Positions 26,112 through 34,726 of a DNA stretch of 64,000 nucleotides are shown here, one piece after another. The stretch comes from Paenibacillus sp. 1_12 (GTDB lineage Bacteria > Bacillota > Bacilli > Paenibacillales > NBRC-103111). The translations under genes and the position numbers were made by a program. Under the pieces are notes generated by a model that had not been told where the DNA came from, made no database searches, and saw only the letters and a program-made list of their open reading frames with translations. Position 1 is the first letter of the stretch. Each line of letters begins with the position of its first letter. The stretch lies in NCBI RefSeq assembly GCF_900114475.1, contig NZ_FOTE01000023.1, forward strand, positions 1 through 64,000, read 5' to 3'.

Positions 26112-27001
26112 TGCGGGATTCCTTCTCTACCTATCACCCCCTTGTTAATTTTGTCTATTTCGTTGCCGTATTCCTATGCAGCATGGTGTTCATGCATCCG
26201 ATTTTTCAAGCCATAGCGCTTATCAGTTCCGCCCTGTATTCCGTAATGCTGAAAGGAAAGAAGGCTGCCAAATTCAATCTGCTTTACATGACTCCGCTAC
26301 TTGTGCTTATGGCGGTCATGAACCCTATTTTTAATCATGCAGGTGTTACGATTCTGTTCTATTTACAGAATGGAAATCCGATCACCCTCGAATCAATTTT
26401 ATTTGGAATAGCAGCCGCGTGTATGTACGTAACCGTTATTTTGTGGTTTTCCTGCTATAATGCGGTGATGACCTCAGATAAGTTTATTTATATTTTCGGA
26501 AAAATATTTCCTGCACTGTCGCTGATACTCTCCATGGTGCTTCGGTTTGTACCGAGATATTTGGCCCAGCTCAAAGTTATCTCCAATGCTCAGAAATGTA
26601 TTGGAAGGGATATTTCTCAAGGCAATATCTTAGACAGGTCTAGAAACGGAATTCGAATCCTCTCGATCATGACGACCTGGGCATTGGAAAATGCGATCGA
26701 AACAGCAGACTCCATGAAGTCGAGAGGGTATGGATTGCCAGGACGTACGAGCTTTTCTACCTTCAGATTTGATAATCGGGATAAAGTTGTTTCCCTGATC
26801 ATGCTGGTGTTCATTGTATTTGTGGGAGTAGGTGCATGGCAGGGGTATAACACGATTCGCTTTTTTCCCTCGATTCATGTTGCAGAGAAATCGCCACTTA
26901 GCGTGGCTGTGTATATCGTTTACGGCTTTTTGTGCATGATGCCCTTGGTCATTCAGATAGTGGAGGAAATCAAATGGAGATTTATCACATCAAGGATCTA
27001 A
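26111..27001 (+). CDS. ECF transporter transmembrane subunit (EcfT/CbiQ family)
   Basis: EcfT couples ATP hydrolysis to the substrate-binding S component in energy-coupling-factor vitamin importers. The 296-residue protein has four to five hydrophobic helices at the N-terminal side, a cytoplasmic helical region with IGRDIS and the coupling motif SMKSRGYG, and a final pair of helices. The ATG overlaps the previous TAA (TAATG), and the end overlaps the ATPase gene by 28 bases, so the four genes are tightly coupled. It is dedicated to this locus, as expected for group I ECF systems, and its organisation recalls CbrV of cobalamin transporters. Confidence 0.92.
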   Translation: MRDSFSTYHPLVNFVYFVAVFLCSMVFMHPIFQAIALISSALYSVMLKGKKAAKFNLLYMTPLLVLMAVMNPIFNHAGVTILFYLQNGNPITLESILFGIAAACMYVTVILWFSCYNAVMTSDKFIYIFGKIFPALSLILSMVLRFVPRYLAQLKVISNAQKCIGRDISQGNILDRSRNGIRILSIMTTWALENAIETADSMKSRGYGLPGRTSFSTFRFDNRDKVVSLIMLVFIVFVGVGAWQGYNTIRFFPSIHVAEKSPLSVAVYIVYGFLCMMPLVIQIVEEIKWRFITSRI

Positions 27002-28653
27002 GCTTTGCGTTTCCAATGAAAGAGCACGCTGCTTTGTCTGCTATTAATCTTACAATTCGTAGTGGTGAGTTCGTTACCATCTGCGGTAAATCAGGGTGCG
27101 GCAAGAGTACTCTGCTTAGACAGCTTAAGACGGTTCTCACTCCGCATGGCAAGCGCGACGGAGCTGTTTATTTTAACGGAAAATCTTTAGAAGAAGTGGA
27201 CTCGCGTACCCAAGCAGCAGAGATTGGATTCGTGCTCCAAAGTCCAGATAATCAAATTGTAACGGACAAGGTATGGCATGAGCTGGCTTTCGGGCTTGAG
27301 AGCTTAGGTTATGATCAACCGACCATTCGATTGCGAGTAGCAGAGATGGCTAGCTTCTTCGGTATTCAGACTTGGTTTCATAAGAGTGTGACAGAGCTTT
27401 CCGGAGGACAGAAGCAGCTATTGAATCTGGCTTCCATAATGGCCATGCATCCCTCAGTGTTAATTCTGGATGAGCCCACCTCCCAGTTGGATCCTATTGC
27501 TGCAACCGATTTTCTAGCAACAGTGAGCAAGATTAATCGCGAACTGGGTACAACCGTTATTATGACTGAGCATCGGCTGGAAGAGGTCTTGCCTATCTCT
27601 GACCGGCTCATTGTGCTGGATCAAGGGGGAGTTATTGCAGATGATACACCACCCAAGGTAGGAGAAATACTACTCTCCCTGAACCATCCGATGTTTGCTT
27701 CTATGCCATCGCCGATGCAGATCTATGCGGGTGCCGGTGTCCATAATCATCTGACCTGCCCGGTTACTGTTAAGGAAGGACGGCAATGGTTAAATGCCTA
27801 TTTGGAAGACAAAACGGTTGCACGGATGGCAGAAACTCAGAGAAGAGACTTTGTAAGTCCGGGTCCTTTAGCCATTCAGTTTAAAGATGTCTGGTTTAGG
27901 CATGACCATAACGGGCCGGATACGATCAAAGATCTATCCTTTGAAGTTAGAGAGGGACAATTTTACTGCATTGTGGGAGGTAACGGAACAGGCAAAACTA
28001 CAACCTTGTCACTCATTAACGGTATCCTGAAGCCTTATCGGGGAAAAGTGCTGATTCATGGCAATAACCTTAACAAAATGAATGCAAAGAATCTATTTGT
28101 CAATCGCTTAGGAGTTCTTCCTCAAAATCCAGCAACGTTATTCGTCAAGAAAACCTTGGAATTGGATTTGTACGAGATGCTCTCAGATAATCAGTTAACA
28201 AAAGAAGAGAAGAAGCGTAAAGTAGAGGCAGTTGTTCAATTCGCTGAGCTTGAACCCTTACTCACTATGCATCCCTATGACCTCAGTGGAGGTGAGCAGC
28301 AGAGGGCGGCGCTTGCCAAGGTGCTCCTGCTTGAACCCAAAATATTACTGCTTGACGAACCAACGAAAGGGCTGGATGGTTTTTTTAAAGAAAAGCTTGG
28401 TTACTTCCTAAGAAAGCTTCAAGCTGAGGGGGTTACCATCGTAATGGTTTCGCATGATATTGAGTTCTGTGCTAAGTACGGAGAGGAGTGTGCAATGTTT
28501 TTTGATGGAACTATTATTACTTCAAATGAAGCTCATACATTTTTCTCAGGAAACAGCTTCTATACAACAGCAGCGAATCGTATGGCGCGTCACATTTGGA
28601 GTGAGGCAGTAACGATAGAAGGTGTGATTGATCTATGCCAGAAAAGCATGTAA
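26974..28653 (+). CDS. Fused double ATP-binding subunit of the ECF transporter (EcfA-EcfA')
   Basis: Two ABC ATPase modules are joined in 560 residues. Module 1: Walker A GKSGCGKST, Q-loop VLQSPDNQ, signature LSGGQ, Walker B VLILDEPTS. Module 2: Walker A GGNGTGKTT, Q-loop PQNPATLF, signature LSGGEQQR, Walker B ILLLDEPTKG followed by switch-His VSHD. Both look catalytically complete. It powers the EcfT/S-component pair at the inner face of the membrane. ATG 26974 is 7 bases after GGAGG, inside the end of ecfT; a longer upstream frame is not needed. The fused form resembles CbrU. Confidence 0.93.
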   Translation: MEIYHIKDLSFAFPMKEHAALSAINLTIRSGEFVTICGKSGCGKSTLLRQLKTVLTPHGKRDGAVYFNGKSLEEVDSRTQAAEIGFVLQSPDNQIVTDKVWHELAFGLESLGYDQPTIRLRVAEMASFFGIQTWFHKSVTELSGGQKQLLNLASIMAMHPSVLILDEPTSQLDPIAATDFLATVSKINRELGTTVIMTEHRLEEVLPISDRLIVLDQGGVIADDTPPKVGEILLSLNHPMFASMPSPMQIYAGAGVHNHLTCPVTVKEGRQWLNAYLEDKTVARMAETQRRDFVSPGPLAIQFKDVWFRHDHNGPDTIKDLSFEVREGQFYCIVGGNGTGKTTTLSLINGILKPYRGKVLIHGNNLNKMNAKNLFVNRLGVLPQNPATLFVKKTLELDLYEMLSDNQLTKEEKKRKVEAVVQFAELEPLLTMHPYDLSGGEQQRAALAKVLLLEPKILLLDEPTKGLDGFFKEKLGYFLRKLQAEGVTIVMVSHDIEFCAKYGEECAMFFDGTIITSNEAHTFFSGNSFYTTAANRMARHIWSEAVTIEGVIDLCQKSM

Positions 28654-29363
28654 CCAACAAGCGTTTGAGCCGGCGAACGCTGCTAGCAGCCCTGCTTATA
28701 CTTATTGTCATTCCGGCCACGATGATCATGGGGATTTTCGTACTCGATGATCGCAAATATTATTTTATCAGCTTACTGATCATTTTATATACAATAATCC
28801 CATTTGCTATGGTCTTTGAAAAACGGAAGCCGCAAGCAAGGGAGTTAATCGTCATTGCCGTATTAGCCGCTATTGCAGTTGCAGGACGAGGGGCTTTCTT
28901 CATGCTGCCGCAATTCAAACCAGTTGTTGCGATTGTTATTATTGCAGGGGTATGTTTTGGTGCTGAAGCGGGTTTTCTCGTTGGAGCGACGGCTGGATTC
29001 GTGTCTAATTTCTTCTTTGGTCAAGGACCGTGGACGCCTTGGCAAATGTTCTGTTTTGGAATTATTGGCTTTGTGGCAGGTATTTTGTTTAAGAGAGGTC
29101 TGCTTAAGAAAACCAAGCTTTCGTTATGTGTTTTTGGTGGAATATCCACTTTAATCATTTACGGGGGCATCATTAATCTGGGCTCACTTCTTATGGTTAC
29201 CCCGTACTTCTCATGGGAAGGATTGCTTGCTACCTATATTTCAGGTTTCTGGTTTGATATGGTTCATTCGATTGCAACCGTGTTCTTTCTTTTCATCGTC
29301 TCGGGTCCCATGATTGAGAAATTGGAGAGAATCAAAATTAAATATGGGCTTATGGATTCATAA
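28635..29363 (+). CDS. ECF transporter S component, probably for cobalamin
   Basis: The 242-residue protein has six or more hydrophobic helices and the FFFGQGPWTPWQM motif between helices, typical of the CbrT-like S components. S components bind the vitamin and define specificity. It overlaps the ATPase gene by 19 bases. The cobalamin riboswitch that leads the operon supports B12 or a B12 precursor as substrate; the sequence alone does not exclude another vitamin. Confidence 0.9.
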   Translation: MPEKHVTNKRLSRRTLLAALLILIVIPATMIMGIFVLDDRKYYFISLLIILYTIIPFAMVFEKRKPQARELIVIAVLAAIAVAGRGAFFMLPQFKPVVAIVIIAGVCFGAEAGFLVGATAGFVSNFFFGQGPWTPWQMFCFGIIGFVAGILFKRGLLKKTKLSLCVFGGISTLIIYGGIINLGSLLMVTPYFSWEGLLATYISGFWFDMVHSIATVFFLFIVSGPMIEKLERIKIKYGLMDS

Positions 29364-29477
29364 CACGATATTTTACTATGTGAATTATTAATAGAATAAA
29401 CCTTTTCGCAAAAAGACGTTAGCTCAAATCAGCGTGATTCAATCTAACGTTCGTGATGTAAGTATGGGTTAAACAAA

Positions 29478-29526
29478 GGCTGTCCCGAAGGATCCCGCAA
29501 AGATCCCAGGGGCAGCTATTTTTATT
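29478..29526 (+). terminator. Terminator of the cobalamin-uptake operon
   Basis: GGCTGTCCC pairs with GGGGCAGCT with a nested GGATC/GATCC stem between, followed by ATTTTTATTT. It ends the operon that begins at the riboswitch. Confidence 0.7.
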
Positions 29527-29674
29527 TGTCAACAACTTAAGGCGCTGAGCATATCTTCGGAGTAACCGCAGCTACCCCAAAAAAGCCCTAATACCCTGAT
29601 TTTCTTTCGACTCCACTCATTGTTGGTTATACCATCTCGCTTTAGTTCGACATTTCAGGGACCTAAACCAATGA

Positions 29675-29688
29675 ATATAGCGCTTACA
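29675..29688 (+). promoter_or_regulatory. Possible second cre-like site
   Basis: ATATAGCGCTTACA shares the GCGCTT core of CcpA operators but differs at about three of the fixed positions. It lies 19 bases before the better site at 29707. Confidence 0.3.
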
Positions 29689-29706
29689 TCGTAGATTTGA
29701 TGCATT

Positions 29707-29720
29707 TGGAAACGCTATCA
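29707..29720 (+). promoter_or_regulatory. Catabolite-responsive element (cre) upstream of sugar locus A
   Basis: TGGAAACGCTATCA matches the CcpA consensus TGWNANCGNTNWCA at 13 of 14 positions. It lies about 70 bases upstream of the binding-protein gene, so the locus is probably repressed when preferred sugars are present. Confidence 0.6.
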
Positions 29721-29789
29721 TTCGTGGTAACATTTAGGTTGTACACCAAGAAACAATAAAATTTATTAAGGGAGGATTGAAGAAGAAGA

Positions 29790-31112
29790 ATGAGAAAAAC
29801 CTTTTTGAGTATGGTGGCCGTCTTTTTGGTAATTTCTGTGGCGTTACTTGGTTGCTCCCAACGTCCGAGCGGTGCGACAGAAACGGTTGCGGACAGCAAA
29901 ACCGCGAAACCGGATGCCGCTGGAAATACGGCAAGTAGCGGAGGCGGAGAGAAGATCAAGCTATCTGTGTACAGCACGATTACCGCAACAGCAAGTCAAG
30001 ATGTCATGAAGGAGATCGCTAATGACTTTATGAAAGAGAATCCCAACACACAAGTCGAATTCCAATTTCCGGGCACTGAATATGAGAATATTCTTAAGGT
30101 TAAAATGGCTGCAAATGATTTACCGGACGTATTTGATACGCACGGTTGGGCGATTATTCGCTACGGCAAATATTTGGCTGACCTGAAGGACCAGCCCTGG
30201 GCTTCGCAGCAGACCGATACCATAAAGCCGGTTGTGACCGATAAGGATGGTAAAGTCCACGCTCTTGTCATGAGTGAAGCTAAGGACGGGATCTCATACA
30301 ATGTCGACCTCCTTCAAAAATATAACATTGAGCTTCCGAAAACATTTGAAGAGTTACTGGCTGCATCTGAAAAAATTAAAACGCAAAGTAATGGTGAAGT
30401 AACGCCCTTATTCATGTCGGGTATCGACAATGGTATGATTGGCGGATTCCTTGATCTATATGCCACAGCACTCCTTATCAGCCCCAAAGTCAACGATATG
30501 CAAGCGCTGCTCGATGGCAAGTTTGATTGGAACAAATGGACGCCATTGGCGCAGAAGCTGCTTGACATGAAAACGAAAGGATATATCAACGTAGATGTGC
30601 TCACTGCCAAAAGAAGCGATGTGCCTCAGCGTTTTGCACAAGGAAAAATTGCCTTCTTAACAGGTGCTCCTTCTTTCGCTGACGACGTGCATAAGATTAA
30701 TCCCAATGTGAAAATTGGTCTAATGCCGTTAACTTCTATGGTGTCTGGTGATGAGCCAACCTTTACAGGCGGCGAACGTTATACAATGGGAGCATGGAAG
30801 GATGGTAAACACTTAAACGAATCCAAGAAACTAATCGCCTTCTATGCAAAGGCAGACAATATGGCAAAGATTGCTAATGTAAACAAACTGCCTGCGGGCC
30901 TGAAAGGCGTTAAATCCCAACACGAGTTTTCCGAGTATTACGATAAATATGTCAATACCCGTGTATTCCCTTATTTTGACCGCGTTTACCTGCCAAACGG
31001 CATGTGGGACGTTATGTGTAAAACCGGAACCGCATTACTCGCCGAAAGTGTAACGCCAGCACAATTCTCAGAAAAAATGAAGCAAGAATTCGAGCGTCTG
31101 CGCAATAAATAA
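29790..31112 (+). CDS. Sugar ABC transporter substrate-binding lipoprotein (locus A)
   Basis: This 440-residue extracellular lipoprotein (signal peptide with lipobox ALLGC, Cys at about residue 22) belongs to the solute-binding family 1 (MalE-like) type. It captures an oligosaccharide or glycoside outside the membrane and delivers it to the two permeases that follow. Typical folds are seen: KLSVYSTIT at the start of lobe 1, the NPNTQVEFQFPG segment and WDVMCKTGTALL near the end. An AAGGGAGG ribosome site precedes it. The substrate is not known. Confidence 0.92.
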   Translation: MRKTFLSMVAVFLVISVALLGCSQRPSGATETVADSKTAKPDAAGNTASSGGGEKIKLSVYSTITATASQDVMKEIANDFMKENPNTQVEFQFPGTEYENILKVKMAANDLPDVFDTHGWAIIRYGKYLADLKDQPWASQQTDTIKPVVTDKDGKVHALVMSEAKDGISYNVDLLQKYNIELPKTFEELLAASEKIKTQSNGEVTPLFMSGIDNGMIGGFLDLYATALLISPKVNDMQALLDGKFDWNKWTPLAQKLLDMKTKGYINVDVLTAKRSDVPQRFAQGKIAFLTGAPSFADDVHKINPNVKIGLMPLTSMVSGDEPTFTGGERYTMGAWKDGKHLNESKKLIAFYAKADNMAKIANVNKLPAGLKGVKSQHEFSEYYDKYVNTRVFPYFDRVYLPNGMWDVMCKTGTALLAESVTPAQFSEKMKQEFERLRNK

Positions 31113-31176
31113 TAACTGAACCGGAATGGCATCAATCCTTCCGGTTCCCTTACTCTAACAACAGGAGGGTGGAACT

Positions 31177-32118
31177 GTGGCAGAGATTAGCAGGATGTCC
31201 GTAACGGACACACAAGCGCGGTCAACTCGAAGCAGGTTTATCAAGCGACTCGTCCGCAGCGGCGCTATGCTTAATCTGCTTTATTTGCCGGCATTGATTT
31301 TGTTTGCCATGTTCATTGTTTATCCTTTTTTTAAAGGCATTCAAATTTCATTCACGAATTGGAATGGCTACAATCAGGAATATAAGTGGATTGGTTTGCA
31401 AAATTATAGTCGCATGTGGAATGATCCCGATATTGCCAGAATTATTAAGAATACAGTGATTTATGGCGTAGGAAGCTCCGTATTTCAGAATATCATGGGC
31501 TTGCTTTACGCCCTATATTTGAATATGAATATCCAATCAAGAGGGCTTGTAAGAACGGTTATTTACTTACCGGTCATTATAAGCTCGCTCATCATGGGTT
31601 ATATCTGGTACTTTTTCTTTCAGTATCAAGGCGGCGCTATTAATGATATCTTACTGTTATTTCAAGACAAGCCAGCAAATTTATTGGGTGATCCGCAAAT
31701 TAACGTATGGATTATTACTTTTGTGAATACGTATCAATACCTTGGCATTGCAATGGTGCTGTTTTTGGCAGGCTTGCAGACGATTCCCAAAGATTATTAT
31801 GAAGCGGCGACCATTGACGGCGCTGGAGCATTGTCGAGATTTTTGCATGTGACCTGGCCTTTGCTCGCACCAGCCTTTACTGTCAGTATGGTTCTGAATT
31901 TAATTGGCGGATTAAAGTTGTTTGATGTTATTGCGGCATTGACCAACAGCGGCCCCGGGTATGCTTCCGCTTCCATGTCCACATTGATGTACTTGCTTTA
32001 CTTTGGCCGCGAGGATGCTGGTTATGCGGCAGCTATCGGCATACTCATGTTTATCATGATCTCTATTGTCAGTCTGACCTCACTCATTTTCTTAAGAAGA
32101 AGGGAGGTCAACACATGA
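31177..32118 (+). CDS. Sugar ABC transporter permease, MalF type (locus A)
   Basis: This 313-residue permease has six transmembrane helices and the EAA loop DYYEAATIDGAGALSRFLHV that contacts the ATPase. The GTG start at 31177 follows AGGAGGG by 7 bases. Its stop overlaps the start of the next permease (ATGA). No ATPase gene is in the locus, so a shared MsmK/MsmX-type ATPase elsewhere probably drives the importer. Confidence 0.93.
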   Translation: MAEISRMSVTDTQARSTRSRFIKRLVRSGAMLNLLYLPALILFAMFIVYPFFKGIQISFTNWNGYNQEYKWIGLQNYSRMWNDPDIARIIKNTVIYGVGSSVFQNIMGLLYALYLNMNIQSRGLVRTVIYLPVIISSLIMGYIWYFFFQYQGGAINDILLLFQDKPANLLGDPQINVWIITFVNTYQYLGIAMVLFLAGLQTIPKDYYEAATIDGAGALSRFLHVTWPLLAPAFTVSMVLNLIGGLKLFDVIAALTNSGPGYASASMSTLMYLLYFGREDAGYAAAIGILMFIMISIVSLTSLIFLRRREVNT

Positions 32119-32930
32119 GCAGCAAGAGGTTGTGGCTCAACTTTTTTTCGATGCTAATCTGCTTGCTTCATATCTTGCCTTTCTATATCTTGATTACGAC
32201 TTCGTTCAAAGCGATGGATGACTTTAGTTCCAAATGGATATTTCCCGGCTATTTGTATCTGGACAATTTCATCAGTGCCTGGTTTAATGCAAAATTAGCA
32301 ACAGCTTTTCAAAATAACCTTATCGTTACGGTTGTCTCTATCACATTTATTGTCATTCTAGGCTCGATTGCAGCCTATCCCTTGGCCCGTCGGCAAACCA
32401 AATGGAATAAGTTCATCTATATGCTGTTTATATCTGCCTTAATCGTACCTCCCCTCACAAGCTTGGTCCCGCTTTATAAATTTATGGTTGATTTAGGCGG
32501 GATGAACCAATATTGGGGGATCATCCTACTCCATATAACGTTTCATTTACCCATGACGATTTTCTTATACACAGGCTTCATAAGCACGATTCCGCGGGAA
32601 TTGGATGAAGCGGGTATGATTGATGGGGCTGGACAGTTTGAATTATTTTATCGGATCTTATTGCCGCTGTTGAAGCCGATTACGGCGACAGTGATTATTT
32701 TACATGGCGTATCGGTGTGGAATGATTTTCAGTTTTCCTTGTTTTTCCTGCAAAAGCCTGAATTAAGAACCATTACGGTAGCTCTTTCAAGCTTCTTCGG
32801 GCAGGATAATAATAAAATCGGATGGGTAGCTGCTGGCTCATTTATGGGCGCTCTGCCTATGGTATTGGTGTATTTATTTCTTCAGCGTTATTTTATAACA
32901 GGACTTTCCGCGGGAGCAATAAAAGGATGA
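32115..32930 (+). CDS. Sugar ABC transporter permease, MalG type (locus A)
   Basis: This 271-residue second permease has six helices and the EAA loop ELDEAGMIDGAGQFELFYRI. The ending FITGLSAGAIKG is the standard C-terminus of the MalG/CUT1 class. GGGAGG lies 7 bases before the ATG. Confidence 0.93.
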   Translation: MSSKRLWLNFFSMLICLLHILPFYILITTSFKAMDDFSSKWIFPGYLYLDNFISAWFNAKLATAFQNNLIVTVVSITFIVILGSIAAYPLARRQTKWNKFIYMLFISALIVPPLTSLVPLYKFMVDLGGMNQYWGIILLHITFHLPMTIFLYTGFISTIPRELDEAGMIDGAGQFELFYRILLPLLKPITATVIILHGVSVWNDFQFSLFFLQKPELRTITVALSSFFGQDNNKIGWVAAGSFMGALPMVLVYLFLQRYFITGLSAGAIKG

Positions 32931-32992
32931 AATAATTCATTTAAATGGTAAAATAAGGATGAGGTGGTGTTAGGGAGGAGGGTTATGACAAG

Positions 32993-34726
32993 ATGCGGCA
33001 ATCGATCCGGTTTAAGCTGATCCTGCTATTTTTAACAACGATTGTTTTTCCTGCCGTCGTCATAGTCATCGCCATTCCCTCTTATTACCAGAATCTTTTA
33101 ACCAGCCAAGAATCCACTCAAATAGAAGATACATTGACCACGTTTACTTATAGTATTGAAACCTATTTGGATGATTTAGATCGTATGACGATAACGCCGT
33201 ACCTGAATGATGACGTGATGATGTCGTTAAAGTTGAAATCGTCCAATCGGAAATTTTTAACACCTTTTGAGCAATATGAAGCAGAACAAGCATTGTCGAA
33301 CACTTTGCCCAAGTTTTTAAAAAATACACGTAAAGACATACTGGGCACAATCCTTCTTCCTATGGATAACTCCATCTATATTACGTCTCCGAACGGTTAT
33401 GTGAACAAGGTCGTTGAGGGGTATCCCTTTGAGAAGCAAGATTGGTACATTCAGGCGCTAAAGGCAGATGGTAAGGTCGCATTCATCAGTATTCACGTGC
33501 AAAATTATTTGGAAGGAGCGGGTGCCGAGGTATTCTCCGTTGCCCGTTTGATCAAGGATCCTGATTCGCAGCATCCGCTCGGTGTAATTATGGCTGATGC
33601 GGATACAGCGGCATTGGAAACAATGATGCGGGGGATACGGCTTAAAAATGGATCCATTGCAGTAATTCTCGACGATAAAAGGAAACTGATCTACGCCAGT
33701 CAACCCTTAACTGCCAATCTGCAGAGCCAATTGACGACCAATACATCTTTCGTAACAGACGCGAACGAGAGCTATTCGGTTGTGATCGAAACGGTGAGCC
33801 GTTCTAACTGGAAGATAGCGGTGCTTTTTCCCGAATCGGTCATCAGAAAGCAGCTTCAAACCATTTATTGGATAGGCTTTTTGTTTGCGGCCTGCGGACT
33901 GATCATTGCACTGCTGTTGTATTTTACTATTTCACATTGGATGCTTACGCCGTTTAAGCAAATGATTAAAGTGATGAAAAAGGTTCAGCGCGGCAATCTG
34001 GATACTTTTTATTCCGTGCGTGGCAACGATGAGGTCGCTCAGTTGGGTAAAAGCTTAAATACTATGATATCTCAGCTTGGCGAGCTGATAGATCGTGAAT
34101 TTCGTGCTGCGCTCGGGCAGCGGAATGCTGAATATCGGGCACTGCAATCACAAATACAGCCGCATTTTTTATATAACACCTTAAATGGATTCATCGGATT
34201 GAATCGTACGGGTCAAAGTGTTCTGCTGGAAAGAGCTATCTTGTCATTAAGCGGGATGATGCGCTATACGTTGAATCATAATGATTGGGTGCTTTTAAAA
34301 GAAGAAATGGATTTTGTCACCAAGTATTGCGAGCTGCAGCAAATTCGATTTGCCGATAAGTTGGAGGTTAGAATTGATTACGGCCCGGATACAGTCCACA
34401 TCCCAGTTCCTAAATTGCTGCTGCAGCCATTCGTTGAAAACGCTATCTTACACGGTGTGGAACCAAGTGAACAGGTTTGTCAGCTAACGATAGAGGCGGC
34501 AAATGTGACCTTACAGGACGTCAGCGGAGAATGGTTGGAAATTCGAATAGCTGACAATGGAGTCGGTTACGATCCAGAGACAGAGCAGGAAGGCGTGGGA
34601 ATAACGAACGTTCGAGAGCGATTGCGTGTTGCTCACGAAGGATCGAAGATCATCATAGCTGCTGCGAAAGGCCAGGGTACACTCGTTATAATTCAATTCC
34701 CATTGAAGGATGTGAACAGAAAGTGA
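32993..34726 (+). CDS. YesM-type sensor histidine kinase (locus A)
   Basis: This 577-residue membrane kinase has a helix at about 7-28, an extracellular Cache-like sensor, a second helix at about 290-315, a HAMP linker, the His-kinase domain with phospho-acceptor His391 in QIQPHFLYNTL, and a C-terminal ATPase domain (PFVENAILHG as N-box, ADNGVGYD as G1). It probably senses the external sugar or the loaded binding protein and phosphorylates the regulator encoded next, with which it overlaps by 4 bases. Confidence 0.93.
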   Translation: MRQSIRFKLILLFLTTIVFPAVVIVIAIPSYYQNLLTSQESTQIEDTLTTFTYSIETYLDDLDRMTITPYLNDDVMMSLKLKSSNRKFLTPFEQYEAEQALSNTLPKFLKNTRKDILGTILLPMDNSIYITSPNGYVNKVVEGYPFEKQDWYIQALKADGKVAFISIHVQNYLEGAGAEVFSVARLIKDPDSQHPLGVIMADADTAALETMMRGIRLKNGSIAVILDDKRKLIYASQPLTANLQSQLTTNTSFVTDANESYSVVIETVSRSNWKIAVLFPESVIRKQLQTIYWIGFLFAACGLIIALLLYFTISHWMLTPFKQMIKVMKKVQRGNLDTFYSVRGNDEVAQLGKSLNTMISQLGELIDREFRAALGQRNAEYRALQSQIQPHFLYNTLNGFIGLNRTGQSVLLERAILSLSGMMRYTLNHNDWVLLKEEMDFVTKYCELQQIRFADKLEVRIDYGPDTVHIPVPKLLLQPFVENAILHGVEPSEQVCQLTIEAANVTLQDVSGEWLEIRIADNGVGYDPETEQEGVGITNVRERLRVAHEGSKIIIAAAKGQGTLVIIQFPLKDVNRK

